A stretch of 64,000 nt of DNA from Lysinibacillus odysseyi 34hs-1 = NBRC 100172 (GTDB lineage Bacteria > Bacillota > Bacilli > Bacillales_A > Planococcaceae): positions 62,001 to 126,000 of the forward strand of contig NZ_BCVX01000012.1 of NCBI RefSeq assembly GCF_001591965.1, read 5' to 3'. Positions 38,988 to 47,720 of this stretch are shown here, piece by piece. The notes beneath the pieces are model-generated. The model saw only the letters and a program-made list of their open reading frames with translations. It was not told where the DNA came from and ran no database searches. Each line of letters begins with the position of its first letter. The stretch's first letter is position 1. The translations under genes and the position numbers were made by a program.

Positions 38988-40307
38988 TTACTTAATGGGA
39001 ATTTCCACTATAGCCGTCGTTTCAAATTCACCCGTTGAATAAATAGAGACTTTTCCTTCATATTTTTCTACTACTTCTTTTACGATAAACAAGCCCTGTC
39101 CTCTCACTCTGCCTTCTTCCGCCTTCTTCGTCGTAAAGCCTTTATTGAAAATGGAGGCATCTCCTTTTATGGCCGGCCCTGTATTTGTAATTTTAAAGAG
39201 GTAGCGTTCCTCATCTGCTTCACAATAAATTTTTATTCTGCGCTCTGCTTCAGGCAGCTCTGTTGCAGCATCAATTGCATTGTCAATTAAGTTCGATAAG
39301 ATTTTAATTAAATCCGTCGTCTTAATAGCAGCAAATGAAGTTGCCGAGACGGAAATATCCATATCAATACTGTGATTTTGAGCAGCAAGCTTCTTTGTTT
39401 GCAGAAGAATAAGCAGCCCTGGAGGATCTATCCCTAACTTAATTACTTCAATGGATTGAACTTCCTTATCAAGGGCAGCAAGGTACTCTTGCGCCTGCTG
39501 TGCTTCGCCAATTTGCAGAAGGCCATGCACTACTTGAATATGATTTGTAAAATCGTGACGTAAAGAAGAGACAGAAGCAATTAATGTCTTAATTTCAGCT
39601 TGATACGTATCCTCTGTATATCCTACTTCCTTTTGGACTTCCTTTTGATACCATCTTTGCATAAGTAAAAAGGAAGCGATCACTACAATTATAAAGACAC
39701 CATTAAAGATAAACAGCGAGAGGTTATTTTTTAATACTTGTCCTTTAATATCATTGACTGTATTCACACTAATATCAATTCCTAAGTAACTGATGACGTC
39801 CCCTTCTTCGTTTTTAATGGGCGCTCCAACTGTCAGATACGTACCGTATTTCGGATCTTTTATGATATCCGTCACAAACGTTGTCTTTTTATGGTAAGCA
39901 ATACTCACTTGTTCCTCTGGGACGGTACATATCTCCCCTATTGGAAAGTCATCACGTGCCAATGAACCCTTCGGAGGGTGCCCTACAATCAAGGTTGTAG
40001 ACACTACCGGATTATCCACATTGAAAGTATAAACATATAAAGCACCCAACTTCTCCCTGGCATCATTTAAATAATCTCGTATTTCCCAGTAATATTCATT
40101 TTTGGACTGACTCACTAAAAATTGTTTATAAGCTATGATATCCATTTCAGCAGCAATCGACTTAGCAGCTTCCAACGTTTGATTTGCAATTGATTCTTCC
40201 ACTGTTCCAATAATCTTTTTATAAGAAGTATAGATATTTAGACTAGTGAAAAAAAGAAGTAACGCAGCAGATAGAATCAGTACAAGTTTTATTCTAGATT
40301 TTTTCAT
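38988..40307 (-). CDS. sensor histidine kinase, CitA/DcuS-like, orphan
   Basis: 439 residues. Membrane segment at about 9-27, extracellular PDC/Cache-like domain (about 30-185, GAPIKNEEGDVISYLGIDIS), second segment at about 195-215. Then a Spo0B-like dimerisation helix with the likely phosphorylated His in SLRHDFTNHIQVVHGLL, and an ATPase domain with NLIDNAIDAA and GQGLFIVKEVVEKY. No response regulator gene is adjacent, which is unusual for this class. Ligand unknown. Confidence 0.85.
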   Translation of the reverse strand: MKKSRIKLVLILSAALLLFFTSLNIYTSYKKIIGTVEESIANQTLEAAKSIAAEMDIIAYKQFLVSQSKNEYYWEIRDYLNDAREKLGALYVYTFNVDNPVVSTTLIVGHPPKGSLARDDFPIGEICTVPEEQVSIAYHKKTTFVTDIIKDPKYGTYLTVGAPIKNEEGDVISYLGIDISVNTVNDIKGQVLKNNLSLFIFNGVFIIVVIASFLLMQRWYQKEVQKEVGYTEDTYQAEIKTLIASVSSLRHDFTNHIQVVHGLLQIGEAQQAQEYLAALDKEVQSIEVIKLGIDPPGLLILLQTKKLAAQNHSIDMDISVSATSFAAIKTTDLIKILSNLIDNAIDAATELPEAERRIKIYCEADEERYLFKITNTGPAIKGDASIFNKGFTTKKAEEGRVRGQGLFIVKEVVEKYEGKVSIYSTGEFETTAIVEIPIK

Positions 40308-40767
40308 AATATAATGTGAACTTCCTTATCTTTTAAAGTGGAATCTATCCTGACAAGATAAGATTCCTCACTATCGGCATGAAAAATACCGCTATGCTTG
40401 TTATGTCGGCCTTTTCTTCGAAACTTTTATTATCATACACCTTCCTTTTCCTATTAATCCATCATTCGTATCCTATACCCATTATTTAGTTAACATTATT
40501 ATTCCTATAAATTTACTTGTACAATACAATCTACACTATTATTTCAAAGCCGTATATATAGATTTTATTTTACTAAGAGAGAAAATCGTGCTTTTTTCCG
40601 GGACGAATAGCTGTTTCTATCGATTACATAGGTAAATTCCTTTAATTTGCTCTACAGGGCAAAATAGAGAAGAATACTGACCCCTTTTTTTTGTAAAAAA
40701 GTGATACTTTTAAAAGCGTCAGTAGCCTGCTAATGTTGGAACAAATAAAAAAAGAAGGATGATTTTT
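40308..40767. other. divergent intergenic region, no riboswitch recognised
   Basis: About 460 bases between the sensor kinase (-) and the ECF S component (+). I looked for THF, TPP, FMN, preQ1 and cobalamin leader motifs ahead of the transporter and saw no convincing match. The region is A+T rich; no gene is evident. Confidence 0.4.
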
Positions 40768-41301
40768 ATGAATACAGCCAAAAGCTATGCAAACACTCGT
40801 CTGTTTGACTTGATTTTAACAGCTATGTTAGTTTCGCTTGTTTTCGTAGCAACCCTTTTTATCAATATTAAGCTGCCGATTACCGCAAATGGCGGCTTGG
40901 TGCATCTAGGCACAGCGATGCTCTTTATCGCCTCTATTTTATTTGGTCCTAAAAAAGGGGCAATTGCTGGGGCAGTGGGCATGGGGTTGTTTGATCTAAT
41001 TTCAGGATGGACATTATGGGCTCCGTTTACATTCCTGACACGGGGATTGCAAGGATATATTGTCGGTAAAATTGCTTGGTCTGGTGACCGTGAAGGGAAT
41101 AGTCTCCTCTTTAATCTACTAGCACTCATCGGATCTGTTCCTTTTATGCTGGCCGGCTACTATATTTGTGAGCGTGTCCTCTTCAATAGCTGGGTAGTGC
41201 CATTAGGGTCTATTCCCGGCAATCTTGTGCAAAATGTGGTAGGCCTCTTGGTTGCCATTCCCGTATGTGCGATGTTGAAAAAGCTTCCTATGTTTAAATA
41301 A
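40768..41301 (+). CDS. ECF transporter S component (vitamin uptake)
   Basis: 177 residues from the ATG at 40768 (GAAGGAT upstream; another ATG at 40759 lies directly on that site). Six hydrophobic segments. The motif LGTAMLFIASILFGPKKGAIAGAVGMGLFDL is typical of the PF07155-like S components, which bind a vitamin and join the shared EcfA/A'/T module encoded elsewhere. The vitamin cannot be told from sequence. Confidence 0.85.
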   Translation: MNTAKSYANTRLFDLILTAMLVSLVFVATLFINIKLPITANGGLVHLGTAMLFIASILFGPKKGAIAGAVGMGLFDLISGWTLWAPFTFLTRGLQGYIVGKIAWSGDREGNSLLFNLLALIGSVPFMLAGYYICERVLFNSWVVPLGSIPGNLVQNVVGLLVAIPVCAMLKKLPMFK

Positions 41302-41364
41302 GGATATCGTACATAAAAGGCAGGAAAGAACCAATTCCTGCTGTATGATTTCTCGTTCTCTATC

Positions 41365-41402
41365 AAAAAACAAAGCAGCTTCCTTAAACGCTGCTTTGTT
41401 TT
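41365..41402 (-). terminator. terminator between convergent genes
   Basis: AACAAAGCAGC pairs with GCTGCTTTGTT around ten bases, with A and T runs on both sides, so it may end both the S-component gene and the Nudix gene. Confidence 0.85.
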
Positions 41403-41411
41403 CAAAATAGC

Positions 41412-42029
41412 TTATTTTATTACCTTTATAAAGTGCTTTAAAATCCTGGCCGTCAAGCCCCAGATCGTATATTTGTCGTAGTCGTAAAACCATTCTTCCA
41501 TGGAACGTGCTCTCCATTGGTATTGGGCTCCGTTCATGATCTTCTCAAACGGGAAGTCTGATCCAGGTACCGGTTCAACAGAGACCAAATGCATATACGG
41601 TTCATATTCCAGCAGCCATTTGACTGGCACTGTAAATATCTCCTCTACTTCTTCTTTATTAAAAGACTGGATGATCTGTCTGTAGTCAATAGCCGCTACA
41701 AATGGGTAAACGACAAAAGTTGGAGAAGCCACATAAGGGCTCAGGCTCCCAATAATGTCAACCGTTTTCGGGTCGACCCCTAACTCTTCGTAAGTTTCAC
41801 GTAACGCGGCTGCCAACGGAGATGGGTCTGTCACATCGATCCGTCCCCCCGGGAAACTAATATCACCGGGCTGCTTCCTCATTGTATAGGATCGTACCTC
41901 AAACAGCACATGCCACTCATCATTTATCTTTACTAATGGAATCAAAACAGCTGAACGAAATGCTGTTTCCTCTCCGATAAATAAAGACTGATTTTTAGTT
42001 AGCTGATCCTTCATTTTATCCAGGAACAT
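41412..42029 (-). CDS. Nudix CoA pyrophosphatase (NudL/YeaB family)
   Basis: 205 residues from the ATG at 42029 (AAGGAG upstream); the frame extends 44 codons further without support. Nudix box GGRIDVTDPSPLAAALRETYEELGV (near 65-90), preceded by the CoA signature region (RSYTMRKQPGDISFPGG). It would hydrolyse CoA or similar nucleotides. A single gene. Confidence 0.85.
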   Translation of the reverse strand: MFLDKMKDQLTKNQSLFIGEETAFRSAVLIPLVKINDEWHVLFEVRSYTMRKQPGDISFPGGRIDVTDPSPLAAALRETYEELGVDPKTVDIIGSLSPYVASPTFVVYPFVAAIDYRQIIQSFNKEEVEEIFTVPVKWLLEYEPYMHLVSVEPVPGSDFPFEKIMNGAQYQWRARSMEEWFYDYDKYTIWGLTARILKHFIKVIK

Positions 42030-42448
42030 CAAATCCCGCTCCTTCACTCTTTTCTTTTTTATTATCGTATCATTAATAGACGAATAAAGTGATCCGGTAT
42101 GCTCCAGCCTTTTACCCCTCCTTATATTTTTAAAAGCCCGGGCGAATGAGATGAAAGACAATAAACAAAGTGAAAACAGATGGATTCACCTCAAAAAGCT
42201 GCCATTTGCATCTTCTATTTGTTCGCTGACTCCCTCTGCTCATAGAATATACAATTTTTACGTACATGGTAAAAGAACGCCTGGAAACCTAGGGTGAACT
42301 GGTTGGCATACGTAGGGACTTGTTAATAATGTTTTCTCGTACTTTTATCAATAAAAATAAGCCTGTCTACTTGAATCTATCAAACAAATTGCCGGATTAT
42401 GATATAAAAAGGCAATGTAGCCTACTATATTACACAAGGAGTATGAAA
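42030..42448. other. intergenic region, nothing assigned
   Basis: About 420 bases between the divergent Nudix and 42449 genes. The 42449 frame is open upstream to 42320 without a ribosome site, and no RNA element was recognised. Confidence 0.4.
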
Positions 42449-42967
42449 ATGAAAGATAGCTACAAAAAGCAACTTGCTGAAAAGTTAAAAATAGCGAAAC
42501 AAAAAAGCCAGAGAAACAATATTATCCGTCATCTTCCTCTTCCTTTAGCCGATGTATTAAAAAACCGTCCCTATATGACTACCCCAAAATTAGAAACGAT
42601 TTTGATGGGTGTAAACCAAAAGTGGGGTTTCGCATTACATACCCATGAATTTATAAAAAAATATCCGGACAATAGAATAGAGGTAAGCTGGGAGAAGGAC
42701 GTACTGCAATTTGTAGCGTCGACGGAACCAACTCATAAACACGCATGTTTATTAACGGGCTTTGAAAACAGCCCTCTATTTATTGTAGAAAGACATTGGG
42801 CTGTCCAGCATTTCCAGGCCTTATGGGAAGGCATTGGCCTGAAAGATCTTTGGCTGTTTGATGAGGAATTAACTTTCGGTTTACTTATTTGCCGTTATGG
42901 CGGTTATATAGAGCACGATCCGAATCCTGGAGAGTATTTCTATGCCATCACATATTGGGGTGAATGA
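42449..42967 (+). CDS. conserved hypothetical protein
   Basis: 172 residues from the ATG at 42449, which has AAGGAG seven bases upstream. Basic helix at the start (YKKQLAEKLKIAKQKSQR), then a globular domain with conserved-looking aromatic and acidic residues (RHWAVQHFQALWEGIGLKDL, CRYGGYIEHDPNPGEYFY). No family recognised. A+T-rich single gene. Confidence 0.65.
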   Translation: MKDSYKKQLAEKLKIAKQKSQRNNIIRHLPLPLADVLKNRPYMTTPKLETILMGVNQKWGFALHTHEFIKKYPDNRIEVSWEKDVLQFVASTEPTHKHACLLTGFENSPLFIVERHWAVQHFQALWEGIGLKDLWLFDEELTFGLLICRYGGYIEHDPNPGEYFYAITYWGE

Positions 42968-42984
42968 TTGATAGGCGATTCAAC

Positions 42985-43021
42985 AAAAAAGTAGATATAT
43001 TCTTTTTTTGAATATACCTAC
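42985..43021 (-). terminator. terminator after yeiH
   Basis: GTAGGTATATTC pairs with GAATATATCTAC on the minus strand, then six T residues. It is about 110 bases beyond the yeiH stop. Confidence 0.8.
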
Positions 43022-43131
43022 TGCTATTTAGGGGATAGTCTTCCTTCATTTGTTTACATACGGCTTTTCATTCTTTTTAAGTAGTATAACAAGTTCTTTC
43101 ACTGTTTCTATACATGCCTCAGCAAAACACA

Positions 43132-44160
43132 TTACTGTAAGTGAAGTATTATTACTAACACATACCCTAAAACAGATAAAAGAACTGAACCGATAAGTCC
43201 TGCAGCAAATGCCTTCATCCCTAATTTTCTAAAGGTACGTATTTCAATTCCTAATCCAAGTCCAGCCATAGCCATGCCAATTAACAGATAAGCAATATTT
43301 ACAATACCATTAGCTATTGTTTCAGAAACGATGCCTAATGTGTTAAACCCGCTCATGGCAATAAACCCTAAAATGAACCAAGGGACAATAGATAAGGATA
43401 GCTTTTTCTCACCTTTTTCCTCTTCTTTTCTTCGGACAAGCCATCCAATAATAAGAGCTACCGGTACAAGTAGGGCTACCCGTGTTAGTTTAACGATTAC
43501 AGCTATATCTACGGCAGTATCTCCTCCGGCTGCAGCTGCAGCAATGACATGGGCTATTTCATGTAGTGTTCCGCCGGCAAATACACCATATCCTTTTTCA
43601 GATAAGTTCAGAAAAGAATAAAGCCCTGTATATACTAATGTGAAGATTGTTCCTAATAGAGCTACTGTAGCTGCACCTACAGCTGTTTCCTCTTCTTTTG
43701 CCTTTATTTGAGGTGCAATCGCTACAACAGCAGCAGCCCCGCAAATTGCTGTACCACATGCAGTGAGGATACCTAGTCTTTTCTCCACACCAAATAACCG
43801 GGTCAATCCATACACAACTAGCAATGCAAAGATAATATTGATGACAGCGATCAAAAATACACTTGTCCCAGCATGATAAATATCCGCTAAATTTAGTCTC
43901 ATCCCTAAAAGGATAATTCCTACTCTAAGAAGTTTTTTACTTGAGAAAGACACACCGCTCTGGAGTTTCTCCTGAAGGCCGAATAGCGATCTCCATATCA
44001 TCCCGATCATAATGGCTATAACCAGCTGCCCCATAATGGATAAGAAGGGGAATCCAGCTAAATACCTTGCTGCACCGGCTATAAGCAATGTAATCCCCAG
44101 CCCCTTCATAAAAGCGAGAACACGTTGTTGCTTTGTCTGTTTTTCTGCTGTCGTACTCAT
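43132..44160 (-). CDS. yeiH: YeiH-family putative sulfate exporter
   Basis: 342 residues from the ATG at 44160 (AAGGAA upstream). About ten membrane segments. Family motifs VGIILLGMRLNLADI, TACGTAICGAAAVVAIAPQIKAKEEE and GVFAGGTLHEIAHVIAAA. Members are named sulfate exporters from indirect evidence. Divergent from a LysR regulator, the standard arrangement (as yeiH-yeiE in E. coli), so induction by that regulator is likely. Confidence 0.9.
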   Translation of the reverse strand: MSTTAEKQTKQQRVLAFMKGLGITLLIAGAARYLAGFPFLSIMGQLVIAIMIGMIWRSLFGLQEKLQSGVSFSSKKLLRVGIILLGMRLNLADIYHAGTSVFLIAVINIIFALLVVYGLTRLFGVEKRLGILTACGTAICGAAAVVAIAPQIKAKEEETAVGAATVALLGTIFTLVYTGLYSFLNLSEKGYGVFAGGTLHEIAHVIAAAAAGGDTAVDIAVIVKLTRVALLVPVALIIGWLVRRKEEEKGEKKLSLSIVPWFILGFIAMSGFNTLGIVSETIANGIVNIAYLLIGMAMAGLGLGIEIRTFRKLGMKAFAAGLIGSVLLSVLGYVLVIILHLQ

Positions 44161-44277
44161 TGATGACACTTCCTTCTCTTCAGCTCGTACTTATACTGTA
44201 TAAAACATTGTATTATTAGTAAAATACATATAAATGATTAGTACTATCAGTATTATTAATGATAAGGAGTGACTCAT

Positions 44278-45159
44278 TTGTACTATGATGCTTTAAAGAC
44301 TTTTGTGACACTTGCCCAATTAAAAAATTTCACCAAGACTTCCGAGGCTCTTCATATTTCACAGCCAAGTGTAAGTCTGCATATCAAAAATTTAGAAAAG
44401 GAATTTCAAACGGAGTTATTTATACGTTCTCCTAAACATGTTCAAATTACACCTACCGGAAATATTCTGTACAATCGCGCAAAACAAATCATTTCTCTTT
44501 ATGAACAGACAAAGGAGGATATTTTAGAGCATCATCAATCGGTGCAGGGAGAATTGAAAATAGGGGCAAGCTTTACAATTGGCGAGTATATACTGCCTGC
44601 ATTTCTATCTAAACTTCAAGGAGACTTTCCAAAGCTTGAGCTGACAGTAATCATTGGCAATACAGAAGAAATCATTCAACATATTCGGCAGTTTCGGGTA
44701 GATATCGGGCTAATCGAAGGGCAAACAAATGACAAGGAATTATCTGTACATCCTTTTATGCAGGATGAACTTTTTCTTATTTCCTCCCCTGCTTATTCGG
44801 GCTTTAAAAGGGATATGACCTTACGTGACCTGCAAAACCATACATGGGTTACAAGAGAAGAAGGTTCCGGTACACGCGAATACATCAACCATGTCATCCG
44901 TTCTAATGGATTAAAAGTGAGATCAATGCTCACAATCAGCAGCAATCAAGGGATTAAGGAAAGTGTAATGAAAGGAATGGGGATTTCTCTCCTTTCCCGT
45001 AGTGTAATAGAAAGGGAAGTAAAACACGGAGACCTGGCGATCATTCGGTTAGAGAACCAATCTTTCACGCGGACTTTTTCTTATGTGCTTTCTCCTTTTA
45101 TGGAGCATAAAAGAAGCGTGGAAGCTTTTATTCAGGTGATTTGTTCTGCTGAGTTATAA
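44278..45159 (+). CDS. LysR-family regulator of the yeiH type
   Basis: 293 residues from a TTG at 44278 (AAGGAG eight bases upstream); the earlier in-frame GTG lies on the ribosome site. The protein begins YYDALKTFVTLAQLKNFTK, a usual start for this group. Helix-turn-helix FTKTSEALHISQPSVSLHIKNLEKEF. The effector domain begins near 85. Divergent from yeiH with 117 bases between; A+T-rich palindromic sequence (for example around 44215-44255) could hold its site. Confidence 0.9.
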   Translation: MYYDALKTFVTLAQLKNFTKTSEALHISQPSVSLHIKNLEKEFQTELFIRSPKHVQITPTGNILYNRAKQIISLYEQTKEDILEHHQSVQGELKIGASFTIGEYILPAFLSKLQGDFPKLELTVIIGNTEEIIQHIRQFRVDIGLIEGQTNDKELSVHPFMQDELFLISSPAYSGFKRDMTLRDLQNHTWVTREEGSGTREYINHVIRSNGLKVRSMLTISSNQGIKESVMKGMGISLLSRSVIEREVKHGDLAIIRLENQSFTRTFSYVLSPFMEHKRSVEAFIQVICSAEL

Positions 45160-45280
45160 AGGGAAAAAGGCATGTAACTAAAGCTAACTATTGCCAGTAA
45201 TGAATATTAGCAATACCTAACATTGATTGCATGCTTGAAATACAGCAAAAGTCTATAATGTTTGTCAACATGCTCTGTGA

Positions 45281-45526
45281 AGAAGGCTCATTATCTTAAA
45301 ACTAGTTGATTCTTCTTCACTGGATAAAGAATATACGTATTCTCAAAAATACAGGAAAATATTCACAAGAGGAAGGGTTATCAAACTTGCCCTTGATTGT
45401 AAAAAGTTAAATATTCGCGGCGCTGTAAAAGAATTTTATGAAATTAATGAGCTTTCAAATGTTAGGCATCTGAAAGTCTACCATGAAAAAATAAAGAAAA
45501 CTAATATGAATATTTTATTTAATTAA
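45281..45526 (+). pseudogene. 81-codon open frame without start, possible gene remnant
   Basis: From 45281 to a TAA at 45524 the frame is open with no ATG, GTG or TTG near its beginning and no ribosome site, yet the composition looks protein-like and basic (KIFTRGRVIKLALDCKKLN, EFYEINELSNVRHLK). I do not recognise it. It could be the end of a decayed gene at the edge of the accessory patch. The rest of 45160-45627 holds nothing clear. Confidence 0.25.
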
Positions 45527-45627
45527 AATAAGATATTACTGAATAATACATCAATTTATTCCCCTTATTTCCAATTATATGTTTTTGTTATATAATTGTC
45601 CCATAAATGTCTAAAGGAGATACATAT

Positions 45628-45990
45628 TTGGAAAGAAAATTAAGTTTTATATTGCAAGTTTTTTTCTTTTGCCATCAAAGGCCCGAACGATCGTTTCATT
45701 ATAAAGGAAAACAATTCCCCATTTGTGCAAGATGCACGGGAATGGCGATTGGTTATCTTTTATCAGTGATCTTATTGTCATTTGTAGGAATATTTGATTT
45801 TTGGATTATTGCATTATTAATTTTACCGATGGCAATCGATGGTACAGGACAATTATTTGGTAAATGGACAAGCACTAATTTCAGGCGATTAATAACTGGA
45901 TTGCCTGGTGGAATTGGACTTATCTATATTTTTTATAACTTCGGCTACCAAGTCTTTTTGTTCGGTCAATATGTTGGAAGACACTTATAA
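45628..45990 (+). CDS. DUF2085 membrane protein
   Basis: 120 residues from a TTG at 45628 (AAAGGAG eight bases upstream); an earlier ATG at 45607 overlaps that site. It has FFFCHQRPERSFHYKGKQFPICARCTGMAIGYLL, the DUF2085 signature with Cys and His likely to bind metal near the membrane, then about three membrane segments. Function unknown. First of four tightly spaced small genes. Confidence 0.85.
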   Translation: MERKLSFILQVFFFCHQRPERSFHYKGKQFPICARCTGMAIGYLLSVILLSFVGIFDFWIIALLILPMAIDGTGQLFGKWTSTNFRRLITGLPGGIGLIYIFYNFGYQVFLFGQYVGRHL

Positions 45991-46012
45991 CATTCATTTT
46001 GGAGGTAGAATT

Positions 46013-46294
46013 ATGTTTTGCAAAAATTGTGGTGAAAAAATATCGGAACACGCAGAGATTTGCACACATTGTGGTGTTCGTGTAAAAAATTCTGCTGGGG
46101 AAGATAAACCCAACTGGGGCGTCAATTTAATAACACTTTGCTGTATACCACTTGTTGGCTTAATTATGTTTTTTGTTTGGAAAAATGAAAAGCCGGTTGC
46201 AGCAAAATCAGCATTGACATTTTTCCTAATTAACATCGGAATTATAGTAGTGTTCTATGCATTAATATTTATTATTGGTTTATCAGGTTACTAG
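46013..46294 (+). CDS. zinc-ribbon membrane protein 1
   Basis: 93 residues. A single zinc ribbon CKNC-x10-CTHC at 3-20, then two membrane segments (about 38-54 and 64-89). GGAGG is seven bases before the ATG; the gene starts 22 bases after the DUF2085 gene. Its core (VNLITLCCIPLVGLIMFFVW) is clearly related to the protein at 46748, so they are diverged duplicates. Confidence 0.8.
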   Translation: MFCKNCGEKISEHAEICTHCGVRVKNSAGEDKPNWGVNLITLCCIPLVGLIMFFVWKNEKPVAAKSALTFFLINIGIIVVFYALIFIIGLSGY

Positions 46295-46309
46295 GTTGGG
46301 GGAATTTAC

Positions 46310-46729
46310 TTGCATTGTACAAATTGTAGGGAGCAAATATCCGAGTTAGCTGAGATTTGCCCGAAATGCGGTGTACGCCCTTATGTAACTAAAAATTTCT
46401 GTCCCTCATGCGGGACAGACATTAATACGAATCAGGCTATGTGTGTGAAATGTGGGATCCAACTGAAAGAGCTGCAACAAAACCTATCTTCTAATACAAC
46501 TAACCCTATCCTTATGGGCTTGCTCAGCTTTCTACTGGTTGGCTTAGGCCAAATGATTATGGGGCAAGTTACTAAAGGGATTGTAATATTAGTCGGCTCG
46601 ATAGTTTTAGCATTCTTCACGTTCGGATTATCTACTTTTATCACTACTCCTATCAGCATTATTGATGCAGTACTGATCGCTAAGAAAAAGCAACGTGGTC
46701 AGTTAATAGGGGAATGGGAATTTTTCTGA
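46310..46729 (+). CDS. double zinc-ribbon TM2-like membrane protein
   Basis: 139 residues from a TTG at 46310 (GGGGGAA upstream). Two zinc ribbons (CTNC-x10-CPKC at 3-20; CPSC-x10-CVKC at 31-48). Then two membrane segments with GLGQMIMGQVTKGIVILVG, similar to TM2-domain proteins. It lies 15 bases after the previous gene. Function unknown; a membrane-anchored, metal-holding adaptor is conceivable. Confidence 0.8.
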   Translation: MHCTNCREQISELAEICPKCGVRPYVTKNFCPSCGTDINTNQAMCVKCGIQLKELQQNLSSNTTNPILMGLLSFLLVGLGQMIMGQVTKGIVILVGSIVLAFFTFGLSTFITTPISIIDAVLIAKKKQRGQLIGEWEFF

Positions 46730-46747
46730 TAAATAGGGGGATATAAT

Positions 46748-47074
46748 ATGTATTGTCCAAATTGTGGGACAGATATCGACAAAAACGCTGAAGTTTGTGT
46801 AAATTGTGGAGTTAACGTGTTAAAATTCAACTCTCAAACAGTGCCTGTGGACGACCGTTCAAATATATGGGTAAACTTACTTAGTTTATGCTGCTTTCCT
46901 TTACTCGGTATAATTATGTTTTTTGTTTGGAAAGAGAAACAGCCTAAAGCAGCAAAGTCCGCCCTAATATTTGGGTTAATCGGCATAGGAATTTCGATTA
47001 TTTTCTCAATCATTATGTTTGTATTAGGTTTTGCAGCAGAAATGATGAATAATGACAGCTATTATTATTATTAA
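46748..47074 (+). CDS. zinc-ribbon membrane protein 2
   Basis: 108 residues. Zinc ribbon CPNC-x10-CVNC at 3-20, then two membrane segments (about 43-60 and 72-95) and a short Asn/Tyr tail ending in YYYY. It is a diverged copy of the 46013 protein (shared LLSLCCFPLLGIIMFFVW). GGGGGATA precedes the ATG. Last gene of the four-gene cluster. Confidence 0.8.
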   Translation: MYCPNCGTDIDKNAEVCVNCGVNVLKFNSQTVPVDDRSNIWVNLLSLCCFPLLGIIMFFVWKEKQPKAAKSALIFGLIGIGISIIFSIIMFVLGFAAEMMNNDSYYYY

Positions 47075-47189
47075 TCTGTAAGGAAGGGGCGTCCGAGAAG
47101 GATTTTAGAGACATACCCTCTGTGATACAGATGGTGACATATTAATGTGACACGGTAGGAACAATATTCAATAGAAAATATGTAGATTG

Positions 47190-47232
47190 TAAAAAAGCTG
47201 TGTAAAAAGTCAAAATGACTTTTTACACAGCT
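47190..47232 (-). terminator. strong terminator reading leftward
   Basis: AGCTGTGTAAAAAGTCA and its complement form a 17-base stem; on the minus strand seven T residues follow. No intact minus-strand gene lies directly upstream, only the dead sigma factor at 47316-47486, so it may be the old terminator of that operon. It may also end the zinc-ribbon genes. Confidence 0.8.
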
Positions 47233-47249
47233 CCTTCCTTTTTCAGGCC

Positions 47250-47265
47250 TACTTATGATACAGTT
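47250..47265 (+). repeat. third possible rlmH-end (att-like) copy
   Basis: TACTTATGATACAGTT matches the rlmH 3' end (61764-61779, TACTTATGATACGGTT) at 15 of 16 bases, in the same orientation. Weaker than the copy at 60122 because similarity does not extend further, and a 10-base part also occurs inside livK. It lies between the zinc-ribbon cluster and the dead sigma gene. Confidence 0.4.
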
Positions 47266-47315
47266 GAGCATTGATAGTCTAATTATGTTTCTTTTTGGTT
47301 AACTCTAATAATATA

Positions 47316-47486
47316 TTAAACTAACAGTGTAGTTTTTACCACATCCCCCTGCATTGCATATAAAGGATTATCATATTTCAGGAATAAATGTGTGATCTCC
47401 TTCGCCATATTCTTATATGCTGATAAAGAAATCATATATAAATACAATTTATGAAAATATGCTTGATAAATTTCCTCAAACTCTAT
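47316..47486 (-). pseudogene. remnant of an ECF sigma factor gene
   Basis: GGAGGAG (47497-47491) is correctly spaced for a start at 47486, but the codon is ATA, not ATG. The frame then reads EFEEIYQAYFHKLYLYMISLSAYKNMAKEIT, the N-terminal region 2 of an ECF sigma factor (compare the common pattern EEIYxxYFxxVYxYxxSL...AEEITQ). After ITHLFLK the similarity is lost and a stop comes at 47316. Region 4 is absent. A start-codon mutation plus a large deletion explains this. Confidence 0.6.
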
Positions 47487-47654
47487 GTCTCTCCTCCTTT
47501 CATTTATATAACTAATAAACTTGTGTTGCGTTACAAAAAAATTTTTATTTGAATATATTTACCGCATCTTCTTTACCTTATAATAATGTCTCTTCTTATG
47601 AACATGAAAGCTATGGTTAATTCATAAATTCTCTGTATGCTTACAATCATTCTA

Positions 47655-47686
47655 AAGAAAAGACATGCTCTGGAAAGAGCATGTCT
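47655..47686 (-). terminator. terminator after helD
   Basis: AGACATGCTCT pairs with AGAGCATGTCT around four bases; T-rich sequence follows on the minus strand, 35 bases beyond the helD stop. Confidence 0.85.
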
Positions 47687-47720
47687 CCTAGAAACGTCCT
47701 TTGTTTATGATATTCCTCAA

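Noticed and set aside
40560-40767. Riboswitch ahead of the ECF S component
   Set aside because: CTACAGGGC and CTGACCCC looked a little like a TPP leader, but the rest of the THI box pattern is absent.
47113-47132. Possible fourth copy of the rlmH end (TGTGATACAGAT)
   Set aside because: Only an 8-base core matches (GTATCACA on the minus strand) and it does not extend; such a match is expected by chance in 64 kb.
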